Shown here one piece after another: positions 43,204 to 51,394 of a DNA stretch of 64,000 nucleotides (position 1 is its first letter; every line of letters starts with the position of its first letter). The position numbers and the translations under genes were made by a program. This DNA is from DASXAI01 sp963728985. Lineage in GTDB: Bacteria; Actinomycetota; Acidimicrobiia; Acidimicrobiales; Ilumatobacteraceae. Location: positions 744,001 to 808,000 of the forward strand of contig CAVSME010000003.1 in NCBI GenBank assembly GCA_963728985.1. The letters are read 5' to 3'. The notes beneath the pieces are model-generated. The model worked only from the letters and a program-made list of their open reading frames with translations. It searched no databases and was not told the DNA's origin.

Positions 43204-44913
43204 GTGGTCACCGGCACCGTCGCGGGGCGCACGGGCGGCATCGACGCCCGATCCTTCGCCCGGTCCATCGCGAAACCGGTCGGCTTGGTCGTCTTCATCG
43301 GTGCCCTCGGCTACTTCGTGTTGGAACCGCTCGTCCGGCTCCAATCGAAGGCGTTTGCGGACGGCGCCGAGGGCTACCGCGCCGCGTTCACGAAGCCTGG
43401 CATCTGGGAGACCATCCTCACTACTGTCGAGTTGGCCCTTGGTTCGCTCGCGATCGCCCTCGTGCTCGGCACCTTCCTGGCGTGGTGCGCCAGCCGGCTC
43501 CCGCCGCGCTTGCGAATCCTGCGTATCATCCCCGTCCTCCCAATCGTGGTGCCCGCGATAGCCAGCGTCGTCGGATGGGCGTTCCTGCTGTCGCCGCGCC
43601 CGGGCTACCTGAACGCCGCCCTGCGTACCCTGCCGTGGTGGTCGGGACTCGAGGAAGGCCCGATCGACATCTACACCGTGCCGTGGATCGTGATCATCAC
43701 TGGTCTGGGCCTGACTGCGTTCGTCTATCTCTTCGTGAGCGCCGGCTTCGAGAGCATCAGCGCGGAACACCTCGAAGCCGCGCAGGTGGCCGGGTCATCA
43801 CCGTGGGCTGTGTTCTTCCGGGTGACGCTGCCGCTACTGCGGCCCACGCTCATCTACGGCGGCGGTATCGCTCTCCTGCTCGGTCTGGGCCAGTTCACCG
43901 CCCCGCTCCTCCTGGGCAGCACCGCCGGAATCAACGTCGTCACCACCGAGATCTACCGCGAGATGTCGCAGACGCCGGTGGCCTACGGAACCGCCGCCGC
44001 CCTCGGTTCCACCCTGCTCGTGTTCGGCGTGGTGGTGGTCATGTTGCAGAAGATGCTGCTGGGCGACCAACGCCGGTTCGTCACCCACGGCGGCAAATCG
44101 TTTCGCGCCCCGGGACGCCCGTCACGGTGGGCGGCCGTCGCGCTCGTGGCTTACACGACCGTGGCGACCATCCTGCCGGTCGGGGCGTTGATCATCGTGT
44201 CGCTCACCCGGTTCTGGAGCGCCAAGATCGACGTCGGCAGCTTCACCCTCGATAACTATCGCGAGATCTTCGATCAGTCCAACGTCACCGAGGCCGTCTA
44301 CAACAGCATCACGATCTCGCTGCTCGCCGTGCTGATCTGCCTGCCCATCGGCTTCGTCGCCGCCTCGATCGTCCTGCGCGGGACGCGTTACCGGCTGCTG
44401 CGCACCGCCGCCGACTTCCTGGTCTCCATCCCCCTCGGTGTTCCCGCCGTCCTGTTCGGCGCCGGATTCCTCCTCACGTACACGGAGGGCCCGCTCGTGC
44501 TGTACGGCACCCGCTGGGTGATCGTGCTCGTGTATGTGACGCTGATGCTTCCGTTCGCGACTCGCATGCAGCTCGCCGCCCTGGTGTCGCTCGGCGACAG
44601 CTACGTGGAGGCGGCGCGCGTCAGCGGATCGGGGGTGGTCGGAGCCAACGTCAAGGTCGTCCTGCCGCTGCTGCGCTCGGCGCTCGGCGGCGCCGCCGCG
44701 CTCATGTTCGTGCTCCTCACCCACGAATTCGCGGCCTCGGTGCTCGTACGATCGTCGACGACGCAGGTGATGGGCACCGTCTTGTTCGACTACTGGACGA
44801 ACGGCAGCTACCCCCTTGTCGCCGCCATCGCCCTCATCATGTCCTTCGTGACCGCCATCGGCGTCATCGTCGCCGTCATCATCGGCGGCAGCAAGGCGCT
44901 GAGCAGCCTGTGA
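43204..44913 (+). CDS. ABC importer permease, double-length (two fused permease domains)
   Basis: 569 residues, twice the size of a single permease. Each half has six or so helices and an EAA coupling loop: HLEAAQVAGSSPWAVFFRVTLPLLRP in the first half and YVEAARVSGSGVVGANVKVVLPLLR in the second. Such fusions are known in FbpB/AfuB- and 2-aminoethylphosphonate-type importers, and let one gene supply both membrane halves. GTG 43204 follows GAGG and overlaps almost directly with the ATPase stop. With the lipoprotein and ATPase it makes a complete importer. Confidence 0.92.
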   Translation: MVTGTVAGRTGGIDARSFARSIAKPVGLVVFIGALGYFVLEPLVRLQSKAFADGAEGYRAAFTKPGIWETILTTVELALGSLAIALVLGTFLAWCASRLPPRLRILRIIPVLPIVVPAIASVVGWAFLLSPRPGYLNAALRTLPWWSGLEEGPIDIYTVPWIVIITGLGLTAFVYLFVSAGFESISAEHLEAAQVAGSSPWAVFFRVTLPLLRPTLIYGGGIALLLGLGQFTAPLLLGSTAGINVVTTEIYREMSQTPVAYGTAAALGSTLLVFGVVVVMLQKMLLGDQRRFVTHGGKSFRAPGRPSRWAAVALVAYTTVATILPVGALIIVSLTRFWSAKIDVGSFTLDNYREIFDQSNVTEAVYNSITISLLAVLICLPIGFVAASIVLRGTRYRLLRTAADFLVSIPLGVPAVLFGAGFLLTYTEGPLVLYGTRWVIVLVYVTLMLPFATRMQLAALVSLGDSYVEAARVSGSGVVGANVKVVLPLLRSALGGAAALMFVLLTHEFAASVLVRSSTTQVMGTVLFDYWTNGSYPLVAAIALIMSFVTAIGVIVAVIIGGSKALSSL

Positions 44914-44922
44914 GGTGGCTAG

Positions 44923-44970
44923 ATTCATGGGTACGAATGTCTCAATCAGGACATAGTCGATCGGTAGTAT
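44923..44970 (+). promoter_or_regulatory. Operator-like dyads and -10 of a GntR gene with probable leaderless start
   Basis: Two inverted repeats overlap: ATTC-N8-GAAT (44923-44938) and ATGTC-TCAATCAG-GACAT (44937-44954). A TAGTAT -10 (44965-44970) ends just 7 bases before the ATG at 44978, and no ribosome site precedes that ATG, so the transcript is probably leaderless. The position of the dyads over the -35 region fits autorepression by the GntR protein. Confidence 0.5.
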
Positions 44971-44977
44971 TTGATTC

Positions 44978-45835
44978 ATGGCGAAGCGACGGACGCAGGG
45001 AATCGTTGATGTTGTCGATGGGGTGTCGGCTGGTGTCCAGTCGCCCTCAGGCAGGGCCGACCCTCCCGCTCAGGTTGCGATTCCCATCGCGCCTGGCACC
45101 GGGCTCACCCGGCCGCCCAAGCGGGCCGAGACGGTCGCCCGGGATCTTGTACGGGACATCGTTCGGCAAGGACGCCAGCCGGGCGATGCCCTGTCCTCGG
45201 AGGCGGCGATGGTCGAGGAATACGCTGTCAGTCGCGAATCGCTCCGCGAAGCCCTCCGGCTCCTCGAAGTCCAGGGCCTCGTCGCCATCCGCCGCGGACC
45301 CGGCGGCGGGCCAAGCGTTTGCACGGTCGACCCCGCCAACCTCGGGCGGATCTCGACGTTGTACTACCACATGGCTGGCGCGACCTACCGGGAGCTGTCA
45401 GAGGCCTGGGTCCTCGCCGAGTCCCTGCTCGCCGGTCGGGCCGCCCGCAACCCGCACGCCGAGACCCGCTTGGCGGCAATGCTGCCCTACCTGCAGGATC
45501 GAAATGGCTCCAGCGGTGTGGACGCCGACGTCACGGCGTACATGCAGATGCACATGTCCTTCCACGCTCGGGTGGCCTCACTCGTCCAGAACCGGGTCCT
45601 CGAGATCACGCTCCAGACGATGGGTCAGATCGTGAGCCACCACGTCGTCGTCACCGACGACCCGCGCGGTTTGGGACGCGACCTCGGCGACGACCATCGC
45701 CGCATCGCCGTTGCCATCGTGGCCGGTCTCGCCGACCAGGCGTCGTCGATCATGGAGGAGCACATCAGCGCCATCGCCCGCGCCGCCGGAGAGCACCTCG
45801 GGCCGCGGTTTGACGACCTCATCGAGTGGCAGTGA
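44978..45835 (+). CDS. GntR-family transcriptional regulator, FadR/FCD subfamily (copy 1)
   Basis: 285 residues. A ~45-residue disordered N-terminus precedes the winged helix (QPGDALSSEAAMVEEYAVSRESLREALRLLEVQGLVAIRRGPGGGP), which is followed by an all-helical FCD effector domain with the metal/ligand histidines expected around MHMSFHARV and SIMEEHISAIARAAGEHL. FCD regulators sense small organic acids or acyl-CoAs. It is a paralogue of the regulator at 50352; both end in LIEW[QR]. It sits just after the importer operon and before an LLM oxidoreductase, so it probably represses one or both. Confidence 0.9.
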   Translation: MAKRRTQGIVDVVDGVSAGVQSPSGRADPPAQVAIPIAPGTGLTRPPKRAETVARDLVRDIVRQGRQPGDALSSEAAMVEEYAVSRESLREALRLLEVQGLVAIRRGPGGGPSVCTVDPANLGRISTLYYHMAGATYRELSEAWVLAESLLAGRAARNPHAETRLAAMLPYLQDRNGSSGVDADVTAYMQMHMSFHARVASLVQNRVLEITLQTMGQIVSHHVVVTDDPRGLGRDLGDDHRRIAVAIVAGLADQASSIMEEHISAIARAAGEHLGPRFDDLIEWQ

Positions 45836-45929
45836 CGCCGCGTCGCCGCTCCGATGGCACGAAGTCCGCCTTTGTCAACGCCGTTGCCGGCGCGACGACT
45901 CACGGCGAGCCGCTGGACAAGGTCGGGCG

Positions 45930-46814
45930 ATGAGTCTGCGCATCGGCTTGTCGGCCTACGACATCTCCACCGCGGAACTGGTGCGGTTGGCGGTCGCCGC
46001 TGATGAGGTCGGTTTCGACTCCCTCTGGCTCGGCGAGCACGTCGTCCTGCCGCTCGACTACGAGAGTGATCATCCCACCACCGGTGACACCGCGCACCAG
46101 CATCACACCGGGCCCATCGTCAACCCATCCACGACACTGATCGATCCGCTCGTCGCGTTGGCCGCCTGCGCGACCGCGACCAGCCGGCTACGGCTGGCCA
46201 CCGGGATCTTCATCCTTCCCCTCCGCCACCCGCTGCTCACCGCACGCATGACCATCACCCTCCAGAACGCAGCCGACGGACGGTTCCTGCTCGGGGTCGG
46301 ATCCGGCTGGTTGCGTGAGGAGTTCGACGCGCTCGACGTGCCTTTCGACGACCGAGCGGGCCGCATGGACGAAACGATCGCGATCCTGCGGGACGCGTGG
46401 AGCGCCAGGCAGTTCTCCCACGATGGCCCCCTGTTCTCCTTCGACCGGGTCCAAGTCACGGCCCAGCCGGTAGACGTTCCGCTGATCTTGGGCGGGAACA
46501 CCGAGCGCGCCCTACGTCGAGCGGCCGCCCTCGGTGACGGGTGGTTCAGTTCCGGTACGCCGTCGTTCGAAGAAGCGGTGCGGCTCCGCGATCGCGTGCT
46601 CGAGCACCGGGCCGCCGGCGGGCAGAACACCCCCTTTCCGATATTCGTGCGTGTCGCCCGAGCCGACTCCGCCGAACTGCGCCGCTACGAGGCCGCGGGG
46701 TTCGAGCACGTCCTGGTGTGGGCCGATCAGCTGTGGCCCCGTGAAGGCGATCTGGAGCACAAGCGGCGATCACTCAAGTCCGCCGCCGAAGCACTAGGTA
46801 TTGACAACTCCTGA
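45930..46814 (+). CDS. LLM-class oxidoreductase (probably F420-dependent)
   Basis: 294 residues with the luciferase-like TIM-barrel signatures LRIGLSAYDISTAELVRLAVAADEVGFDSLWLGEHVVLP, TSRLRLATGIFILPLRHPLLTARMTITLQNAADGRFLLGVGSGWLREEFDALDVPFDDRAGRMDETIAILR and VPLILGGNTERALRRAAALGDGWFS. Proteins of this type in actinobacteria use F420 (some FMN) for hydride transfer on diverse substrates. ATG 45930 starts the first strand. It is convergent with the first amidohydrolase and probably part of the same catabolic unit. Substrate unknown. Confidence 0.85.
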   Translation: MSLRIGLSAYDISTAELVRLAVAADEVGFDSLWLGEHVVLPLDYESDHPTTGDTAHQHHTGPIVNPSTTLIDPLVALAACATATSRLRLATGIFILPLRHPLLTARMTITLQNAADGRFLLGVGSGWLREEFDALDVPFDDRAGRMDETIAILRDAWSARQFSHDGPLFSFDRVQVTAQPVDVPLILGGNTERALRRAAALGDGWFSSGTPSFEEAVRLRDRVLEHRAAGGQNTPFPIFVRVARADSAELRRYEAAGFEHVLVWADQLWPREGDLEHKRRSLKSAAEALGIDNS

Positions 46815-46828
46815 CCGCGCGGGTTGCC

Positions 46829-48001
46829 TCAGTCGAGGTGGTAGATGCGGGCGGCGTTGTCGTGAAGGATCTTGTGCAGCGACGCGCCGTCGAGGTCGCC
46901 GAAGTTCGCCCGTAGGTAGTCGTCGGGCCGTTCCGCGATGCTTGCCGGCCCTGGCGACATGCTGGTGGGATGGGGGAAGTCCGTCTCGTACAGCACGTTG
47001 TCGGCGCCGATCTGCTGAATCGCGGCGCGGGCCGATTCCCGCTCGAACCAGAAACACCCGTAGATCTGTCGTCTGAAGTATTCGCTGGGCAGCAAGTCGT
47101 ACTCCGGATGCTCGACGCCGACCCCACAGTTCTGCCACTGCCAATCCAGCGCCTCGAGGGCATACGGGATCCAGCCCACGCCACTCTCGACCGACACGAA
47201 ATTCAAATCGGGGAAACGATGGCAGATTCCGCCGCACACCAGCTGCGCGATCGTTTTGCAATTGCTCATGAAGAATGAGACACCCATCGACGCGTAGTTC
47301 GCGTGAACGCCATTCTGCGGATTTCCCATCTTGAAAGGGTCGTGGTCCCCCGATGCGATGTGGAAGTTCACCGGCATCCCCTTCTCCTCGGCGGATGCCC
47401 ACATCGGGTCCCAGTAACGATCAGTCAGCTCGGGCAGGCCGAAGAAGCTCGGGTCCTGCGTGAACACGATGCCCTTGTGGCCGTTGCCGGCACAGCGCTC
47501 GATCTCGATCAGTGTCGCCTCAAGATCCCAGAACGGCAATGACGAGGCCGGGATGTAGCGACCCGGCGCGATCGCGGCCCAGTCGCTGAGAAAATCGTTG
47601 TACGCCCGAATCAAGCCAAGCTGAAGCTCGGGCTCGTTCATGGCCAGGATCGCTTTGGCGTCGAAGACGGCCACGTTCGGATAGAGCACCTGCGACTGGA
47701 TGCCGTAGCGATCCATGACCTTGAGACGTTCGTAAGGGTCGGACGTCGCCGGATCGGTGTCCTCCCAACGGCGCGGATGCAGCGGGGGGTACTCCTTCCA
47801 CCCCGCCATCGCCGGCGCCCCGACGGCGCCCAGGCGGGTGTCACCCATGAACCACGCTTCCTCCGACTGGGCTTCGTCCCACCGGACGTGCGGAACAAGG
47901 TCGCCCCATCGGCTCGACACTCGGGACGTCCACAAATCGGGCGGTTCAACCACGTGGGTGTCGACATCGACGATCAGAATGTCCGAGATGGCGGTAGGCA
48001 T
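46829..48001 (-). CDS. Amidohydrolase-family metal-dependent enzyme, ACMSD-like (copy 1)
   Basis: 390 residues of the amidohydrolase_2 family, which includes metal-dependent decarboxylases (ACMSD, gamma-resorcylate) and hydrolases. The N-terminal metal site reads IVDVDTHVVEPPDLWTSRV; GHKGIVFTQDP, PVNFHIASGDHDPF (barrel histidine), FPDLNFVSVESGVGWIPYALEALDWQW and VLYETDFPHPTSMSPG (catalytic aspartate) follow. It has a close paralogue at 61653-62831. The ATG is preceded by a G-rich ribosome site. Palindromes lie 95-126 bases upstream. Decarboxylation or ring-product hydrolysis is likely; substrate unknown. Confidence 0.88.
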   Translation of the reverse strand: MPTAISDILIVDVDTHVVEPPDLWTSRVSSRWGDLVPHVRWDEAQSEEAWFMGDTRLGAVGAPAMAGWKEYPPLHPRRWEDTDPATSDPYERLKVMDRYGIQSQVLYPNVAVFDAKAILAMNEPELQLGLIRAYNDFLSDWAAIAPGRYIPASSLPFWDLEATLIEIERCAGNGHKGIVFTQDPSFFGLPELTDRYWDPMWASAEEKGMPVNFHIASGDHDPFKMGNPQNGVHANYASMGVSFFMSNCKTIAQLVCGGICHRFPDLNFVSVESGVGWIPYALEALDWQWQNCGVGVEHPEYDLLPSEYFRRQIYGCFWFERESARAAIQQIGADNVLYETDFPHPTSMSPGPASIAERPDDYLRANFGDLDGASLHKILHDNAARIYHLD

Positions 48002-48095
48002 GACAAGCCCCCCAATTTCCGTGACCGCGGCGACGTGCTATGGCGGCGCTGGTGCGGCTACGAGCGTACGCTCGCTCCTCGGACCCGTCAACAGA

Positions 48096-48127
48096 TCATC
48101 ATGAGCAATGTCGCATGATAGTCATGC
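48096..48127. promoter_or_regulatory. Palindromic operator candidates upstream of amidohydrolase copy 1
   Basis: TCATCATGA (48096-48104) matches 9 bases of the perfect palindrome at 48490-48501. GCATGA-TAG-TCATGC (48113-48127) is a second, perfect inverted repeat. Both share the TCATGA/CATGA core seen at other promoters of this region. Confidence 0.5.
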
Positions 48128-48346
48128 ACGGCGCTCGTGTGCGAGCACGACACCCAAGGCCAGCACCGCCTCATCCTCATCCTCGAAGATGTGGACGTTG
48201 GCCTCGTACAGGCGGTGGGCGCGCTCGCGGAGCCGACTGAGCTGATCGTCGTCGAGTTGCTCCCCGGTCAGGTCGTTGATCCACCTACGCACAGCTCTGA
48301 CCCTCCAGTCGCGGCCTCGCCACAAGGGCCAGCCGCCGCGTCCCAC
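48122..48346 (-). CDS. Small hypothetical protein
   Basis: 74 residues from a GTG start; no family recognised. The C-terminal two thirds look like a genuine helical protein (INDLTGEQLDDDQLSRLRERAHRLYEANVHIFEDEDEAVLALGVVLAHERRA), with regular charge spacing, while the first ~20 residues (RGGWPLWRGRDWRVRAV) are tryptophan/arginine-rich. A later GTG (48289) would start just before RRWINDLTGE. It lies upstream of amidohydrolase copy 1 in the same orientation, about 120 bases away. Moderate confidence that it is translated. Confidence 0.45.
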   Translation of the reverse strand: MGRGGWPLWRGRDWRVRAVRRWINDLTGEQLDDDQLSRLRERAHRLYEANVHIFEDEDEAVLALGVVLAHERRA

Positions 48347-48489
48347 TTAGCCTATTCCTCATTATGAATCGAGTCAACCTTCGTGGCGCGCCGACCCCCA
48401 GCGCTGACACTTTGAGAACGCCGCTACGGCACGGGCGCCGGTGGTTGGACGGGTCGATCGCGTGCTGGGCCCGGCAACATCCATGGGGA

Positions 48490-48501
48490 TCATCATGATG
48501 A
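48490..48501. promoter_or_regulatory. Perfect 12-bp palindrome upstream of an SDR gene
   Basis: TCATCATGATGA, centred about 66 bases before the SDR start at 48562. Its ATCATGAT core is identical to the core of the 14-bp palindrome at 53056-53069. A TTGACGG (48506) close by could be part of a promoter. The rest of the gap 48347-48561 holds nothing recognised. Confidence 0.5.
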
Positions 48502-48561
48502 ACTATTGACGGTCCCGGTCCGGCTGCGTTATCGTCGCCAGGAATCACGGAAGGGGGCCAC

Positions 48562-49350
48562 GTGGTTGGAGCCATGGCAGGCCGGGTCGCGGCGGTCACC
48601 GGGGGCACGGACGGGATCGGCAAGGGGATCGCACGGGCCTTCCTCGACGCTGGGGCGACGGTGTCGCTCAGCGGGCGATCCTCCGAGCGGGGCGCAAGGG
48701 TGCTCGCCGACCTCGGGGTCGGGGAGCGGGCGCAGTTCGTGCAGGCCGACGCAACCGATCGGGTTCAGGCGGCGGCGGCGATACGTGCGTGCGTCGAGAG
48801 ATACGGCACGGTCGATGTGCTCGTGAACAACGTGGGCGGCGCCGCCAGTGAGTTCAACTTGGTTCACGAGCTGTCCGACGAGGGCTGGGAGAGTGGGGTC
48901 GTGCTCAACCTGTACTCGGCGTTCTGGGCGACGCGCGAGGCGCTCGCCACCATGGTTGCTCGCCGGTGGGGGCGGATCGTCAACATTTCCTCCGTAGAAG
49001 GCAAGCTGGCGTCGCTGCCGGCTATTTCGCCCTACGTCACCTCGAAGCACGCGCTCCACGGGTTCACGAAGTCGGTCGCCATCGAGTACGGCGAGCTCGG
49101 CATCACGTGCAACGCGATCTGCCCGGGTGCCGTGGAGACCGACACCTTTGTGCGGAACGGCGAGAAGTTGGCGATCACGACAGGCGGGACGTACGACGAC
49201 GTCGTCCAGGACTTCGTGAAGCACTCGGCCACGAAGCGGCTGTCGAGCGTCGAACAGGTCGCCGCTGTCGCCGTTCTCATGGCGAGCGAAGCCGGGGCGA
49301 ACATCACCGGTGTCGCCTGGAGCGTCGATGGCGGCAGCGCGACGTCATGA
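48562..49350 (+). CDS. Short-chain dehydrogenase/reductase (SDR)
   Basis: 262 residues, classical SDR. Cofactor loop VTGGTDGIGKGIARAF, NNVGG in the NNAG position, catalytic serine in IVNISSVEGK and the Tyr-x3-Lys pair in YVTSKHALHGFTKSVAIEYGELGITCNAICPGAVETDTF are all present, ending ITGVAWSVDGG. It oxidises or reduces a hydroxyl/keto group with NAD(P). GTG 48562 follows AAGGGGG; ATG 48574 is an alternative. The region around the active site is strikingly like the partial SDR at the window's right end, so the two are probably paralogues. Confidence 0.92.
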   Translation: MVGAMAGRVAAVTGGTDGIGKGIARAFLDAGATVSLSGRSSERGARVLADLGVGERAQFVQADATDRVQAAAAIRACVERYGTVDVLVNNVGGAASEFNLVHELSDEGWESGVVLNLYSAFWATREALATMVARRWGRIVNISSVEGKLASLPAISPYVTSKHALHGFTKSVAIEYGELGITCNAICPGAVETDTFVRNGEKLAITTGGTYDDVVQDFVKHSATKRLSSVEQVAAVAVLMASEAGANITGVAWSVDGGSATS

Positions 49351-49398
49351 CGCCCGAACGTCGCCACCGGTACGAACACGAGTAGGCCGTCGACTGGC

Positions 49399-50166
49399 TC
49401 AGGACGAGACGCCCATACCCCCGTCGACACGAAGGATCGAACCGGTCGTGAAGCTTGAGGCGGCCGTAGCAAAGTAGAGGGCCGCACCCACCACCTCGTT
49501 GGGTTGGCCACCCCTACCCAGTGGGTACTTGGCGGCGTGCTGCTCGAAGGCCGCTAGGTCCCAGGCCTTCGAGATGTCGGTCAGGAACGGACCGGCCATG
49601 ATGGTATTGACGCGTACTTTGGGTCCGTAGGCCTGAGCGAATCCGGCGGTGAACGCGTCGAGTCCGGCTTTGGCGGCGGCGTACGGCAGGTCGGTGGGCG
49701 TCGGGCGCTCAGCGGCCACGCTGCTCACGTTGATGACCGAGCCGCCCTCACCCGCTGCCATGCGCCCCCCGATGAGCGCCGTCAGGCGGAACGGGCCTTT
49801 GAGGTTCACGCCGATGACCTTGTCGAACAGGTCCTCGGTGACGTCGACGAGCGAGGGGTACAGCGGCGACATGCCGGCGTTGTTGACCAGCACGTCCACA
49901 CGGCCAAACGCGTCGTAAGCGGCGTCGGCCAGGATCTCCAGCTCGGCCCAGCGCCCCACGTGACACGCCTGGGCCAGCGCCCGCCGCCCCGTGCCGGCGA
50001 CAACTTCCTTGGCCAGTTCGTCACAGGAGTCCTGCTTACGACTAGAGATGACGACGTCCGCGCCCGCCTTGGCGAAGGCGAGCACCATCTCCCGTCCCAG
50101 ACCACGGCTGCCACCCGTGACGAGTGCGACTTTGCCGGCGAGTGGCCCCTCGGCATCACCGCTCAT
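49399..50166 (-). CDS. Short-chain dehydrogenase/reductase (SDR)
   Basis: 255 residues, classical SDR: VTGGSRGLGREMVLAF cofactor loop, VLVNNAGMSPLYP, catalytic serine in VINVSSVAAE, YAAAKAGLDAFTAGFAQAYGPKVRVNTIMAGPFLTDI and a GSILRVDGGMG end. It belongs to a different SDR subgroup from the gene at 48562 (RGLG loop, substrate loop FLTDISKAWDL). Convergent with that SDR (48 bases between stops) and divergent from the second GntR gene, which may therefore regulate it. Substrate unknown. Confidence 0.92.
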   Translation of the reverse strand: MSGDAEGPLAGKVALVTGGSRGLGREMVLAFAKAGADVVISSRKQDSCDELAKEVVAGTGRRALAQACHVGRWAELEILADAAYDAFGRVDVLVNNAGMSPLYPSLVDVTEDLFDKVIGVNLKGPFRLTALIGGRMAAGEGGSVINVSSVAAERPTPTDLPYAAAKAGLDAFTAGFAQAYGPKVRVNTIMAGPFLTDISKAWDLAAFEQHAAKYPLGRGGQPNEVVGAALYFATAASSFTTGSILRVDGGMGVSS

Positions 50167-50351
50167 ACTGGGGGACTGTACCGTGCGCTCTGCATGCCCG
50201 TCGTGTTCCTGCAGTCACATTGTCGTGGATGTCCGGGCAGTATGGTCACGATCATCACCATGTCGTTCCTTTGCCGCTCTCTCAATGCGGGGCGCTGGGC
50301 TTCCGAGCCCTGCCGCCGCCCGCCCTGGCCCGCCGACGGACCGTGGTAGGG

Positions 50352-51134
50352 ATGGCTCGAGTCAACGACCACCAGACCGACGGCGAGCGGGTCACCTTGG
50401 CAACCGGCGCCCACCATGGAAGCGACGGGCGGCGGACCCGCAAGGCGTCCGAGCGGGTCGCGCTCGACATCGTGCACGACATCGTCGCCCAGGGCCTGCA
50501 GGCGGGAGATCGTCTGCCCCTCGAGGCGGCCATGGTCGAGCAGTACGACGTGAGCCGAGCGTCCTTGCGGGAGGCGTTGCGCCTGCTGGAGGTGCAGGGG
50601 TTGATCCGGCTCAAGCCTGGTCCCGGAGGCGGCCCAGTCGTGGGCAGCGTCAAAGCGTCCCATCTGGCCCGCACGGCGACCCTCTACTTCCACCTCGATT
50701 CCTCGACGTATGGCCAGCTGATGGCCACCCAGGTCCTGCTCGAGCCGCTGTGTGCCCAGTTGGCGGCCCGCAACCCGGAGAGCCGCGACGCGATGACGCC
50801 GTTCTTCGACGTGCCCGACATCGAGTCCGAGGTGAGCTATCGCGCCCACACGTCGGCGTTTCACAACGAGGTGTACCGCCTCAGCGCCAACCCCGTCCTC
50901 GCTCTCGTGACGAGCGCCATCACCAGCATCGTGGCCGACCACGTCGTGGCCACCATGGACCCGGTCGAGCTTCGCGAGGCGATCGTCGACGAGCACGCCG
51001 CCCTCGCCCGTGCCATCGCCCGAGGGCACGCCGACAGGGCGGCACGGCTCATGGCGGCGCATTTCCAAGCGCAGTACGACTACTACGGCGCCTATTGGCC
51101 ATCGAGGCTGCACGAGCTCATCGAGTGGCGCTGA
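50352..51134 (+). CDS. GntR-family transcriptional regulator, FadR/FCD subfamily (copy 2)
   Basis: 260 residues. Winged helix QAGDRLPLEAAMVEQYDVSRASLREALRLLEVQGLIRLKPGPGGGP, then an FCD helical domain with SYRAHTSAFHNEVYRLSANPVLALV and a C-terminal DEHAALARAIARGHADRAARLMAAHF histidine helix. It aligns along its whole length with copy 1 at 44978 and ends LIEWR, showing a duplication inside the region. ATG 50352 is preceded by GGTAGGG; a longer frame upstream is not conserved. The divergent gap to the SDR at 49399 contains GATCATCACCATGTC, a weak relative of the palindromes found nearby. Confidence 0.9.
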   Translation: MARVNDHQTDGERVTLATGAHHGSDGRRTRKASERVALDIVHDIVAQGLQAGDRLPLEAAMVEQYDVSRASLREALRLLEVQGLIRLKPGPGGGPVVGSVKASHLARTATLYFHLDSSTYGQLMATQVLLEPLCAQLAARNPESRDAMTPFFDVPDIESEVSYRAHTSAFHNEVYRLSANPVLALVTSAITSIVADHVVATMDPVELREAIVDEHAALARAIARGHADRAARLMAAHFQAQYDYYGAYWPSRLHELIEWR

Positions 51135-51379
51135 TTCGATCCAGCATTACGCGGGGCGACCTCATCCGGTGCAACGGCATCTACCCGCACAACGCGGAGT
51201 CGCCCATGGCGGTGGGGAACAACGAGCCCGGAGCGGTCCGGATGGGGTCGCCATTCGCCGTGGCCAACGCCGTGCTCTTTCTTGCGTCGGACGAGTCGAG
51301 TGACCTCAACGGGACCTTGCTCAATCTCGACCGCGCCACCGCGTGCCTGGTCGCGGAGCGTCAGCCACCGGTGTGGTGA
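51125..51379 (+). pseudogene. C-terminal remnant of an SDR
   Basis: 84 codons overlapping the end of the GntR gene. GDLIRCNGIYPHNAESPM and SPFAVANAVLFLASDESSDLNGTLLNLD are the last third of a classical SDR (P-x-x-VANAV-x-FLASDES then a GT-x-LN-x-D end), but the usual D-G-G end is replaced by RATACLVAERQPPVW. The cofactor loop and Tyr-x3-Lys site are absent upstream, where the GntR gene lies. A deletion probably fused this tail to the regulator's end. Confidence 0.6.
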
Positions 51380-51394
51380 CGGGCGTCGAGGCCC

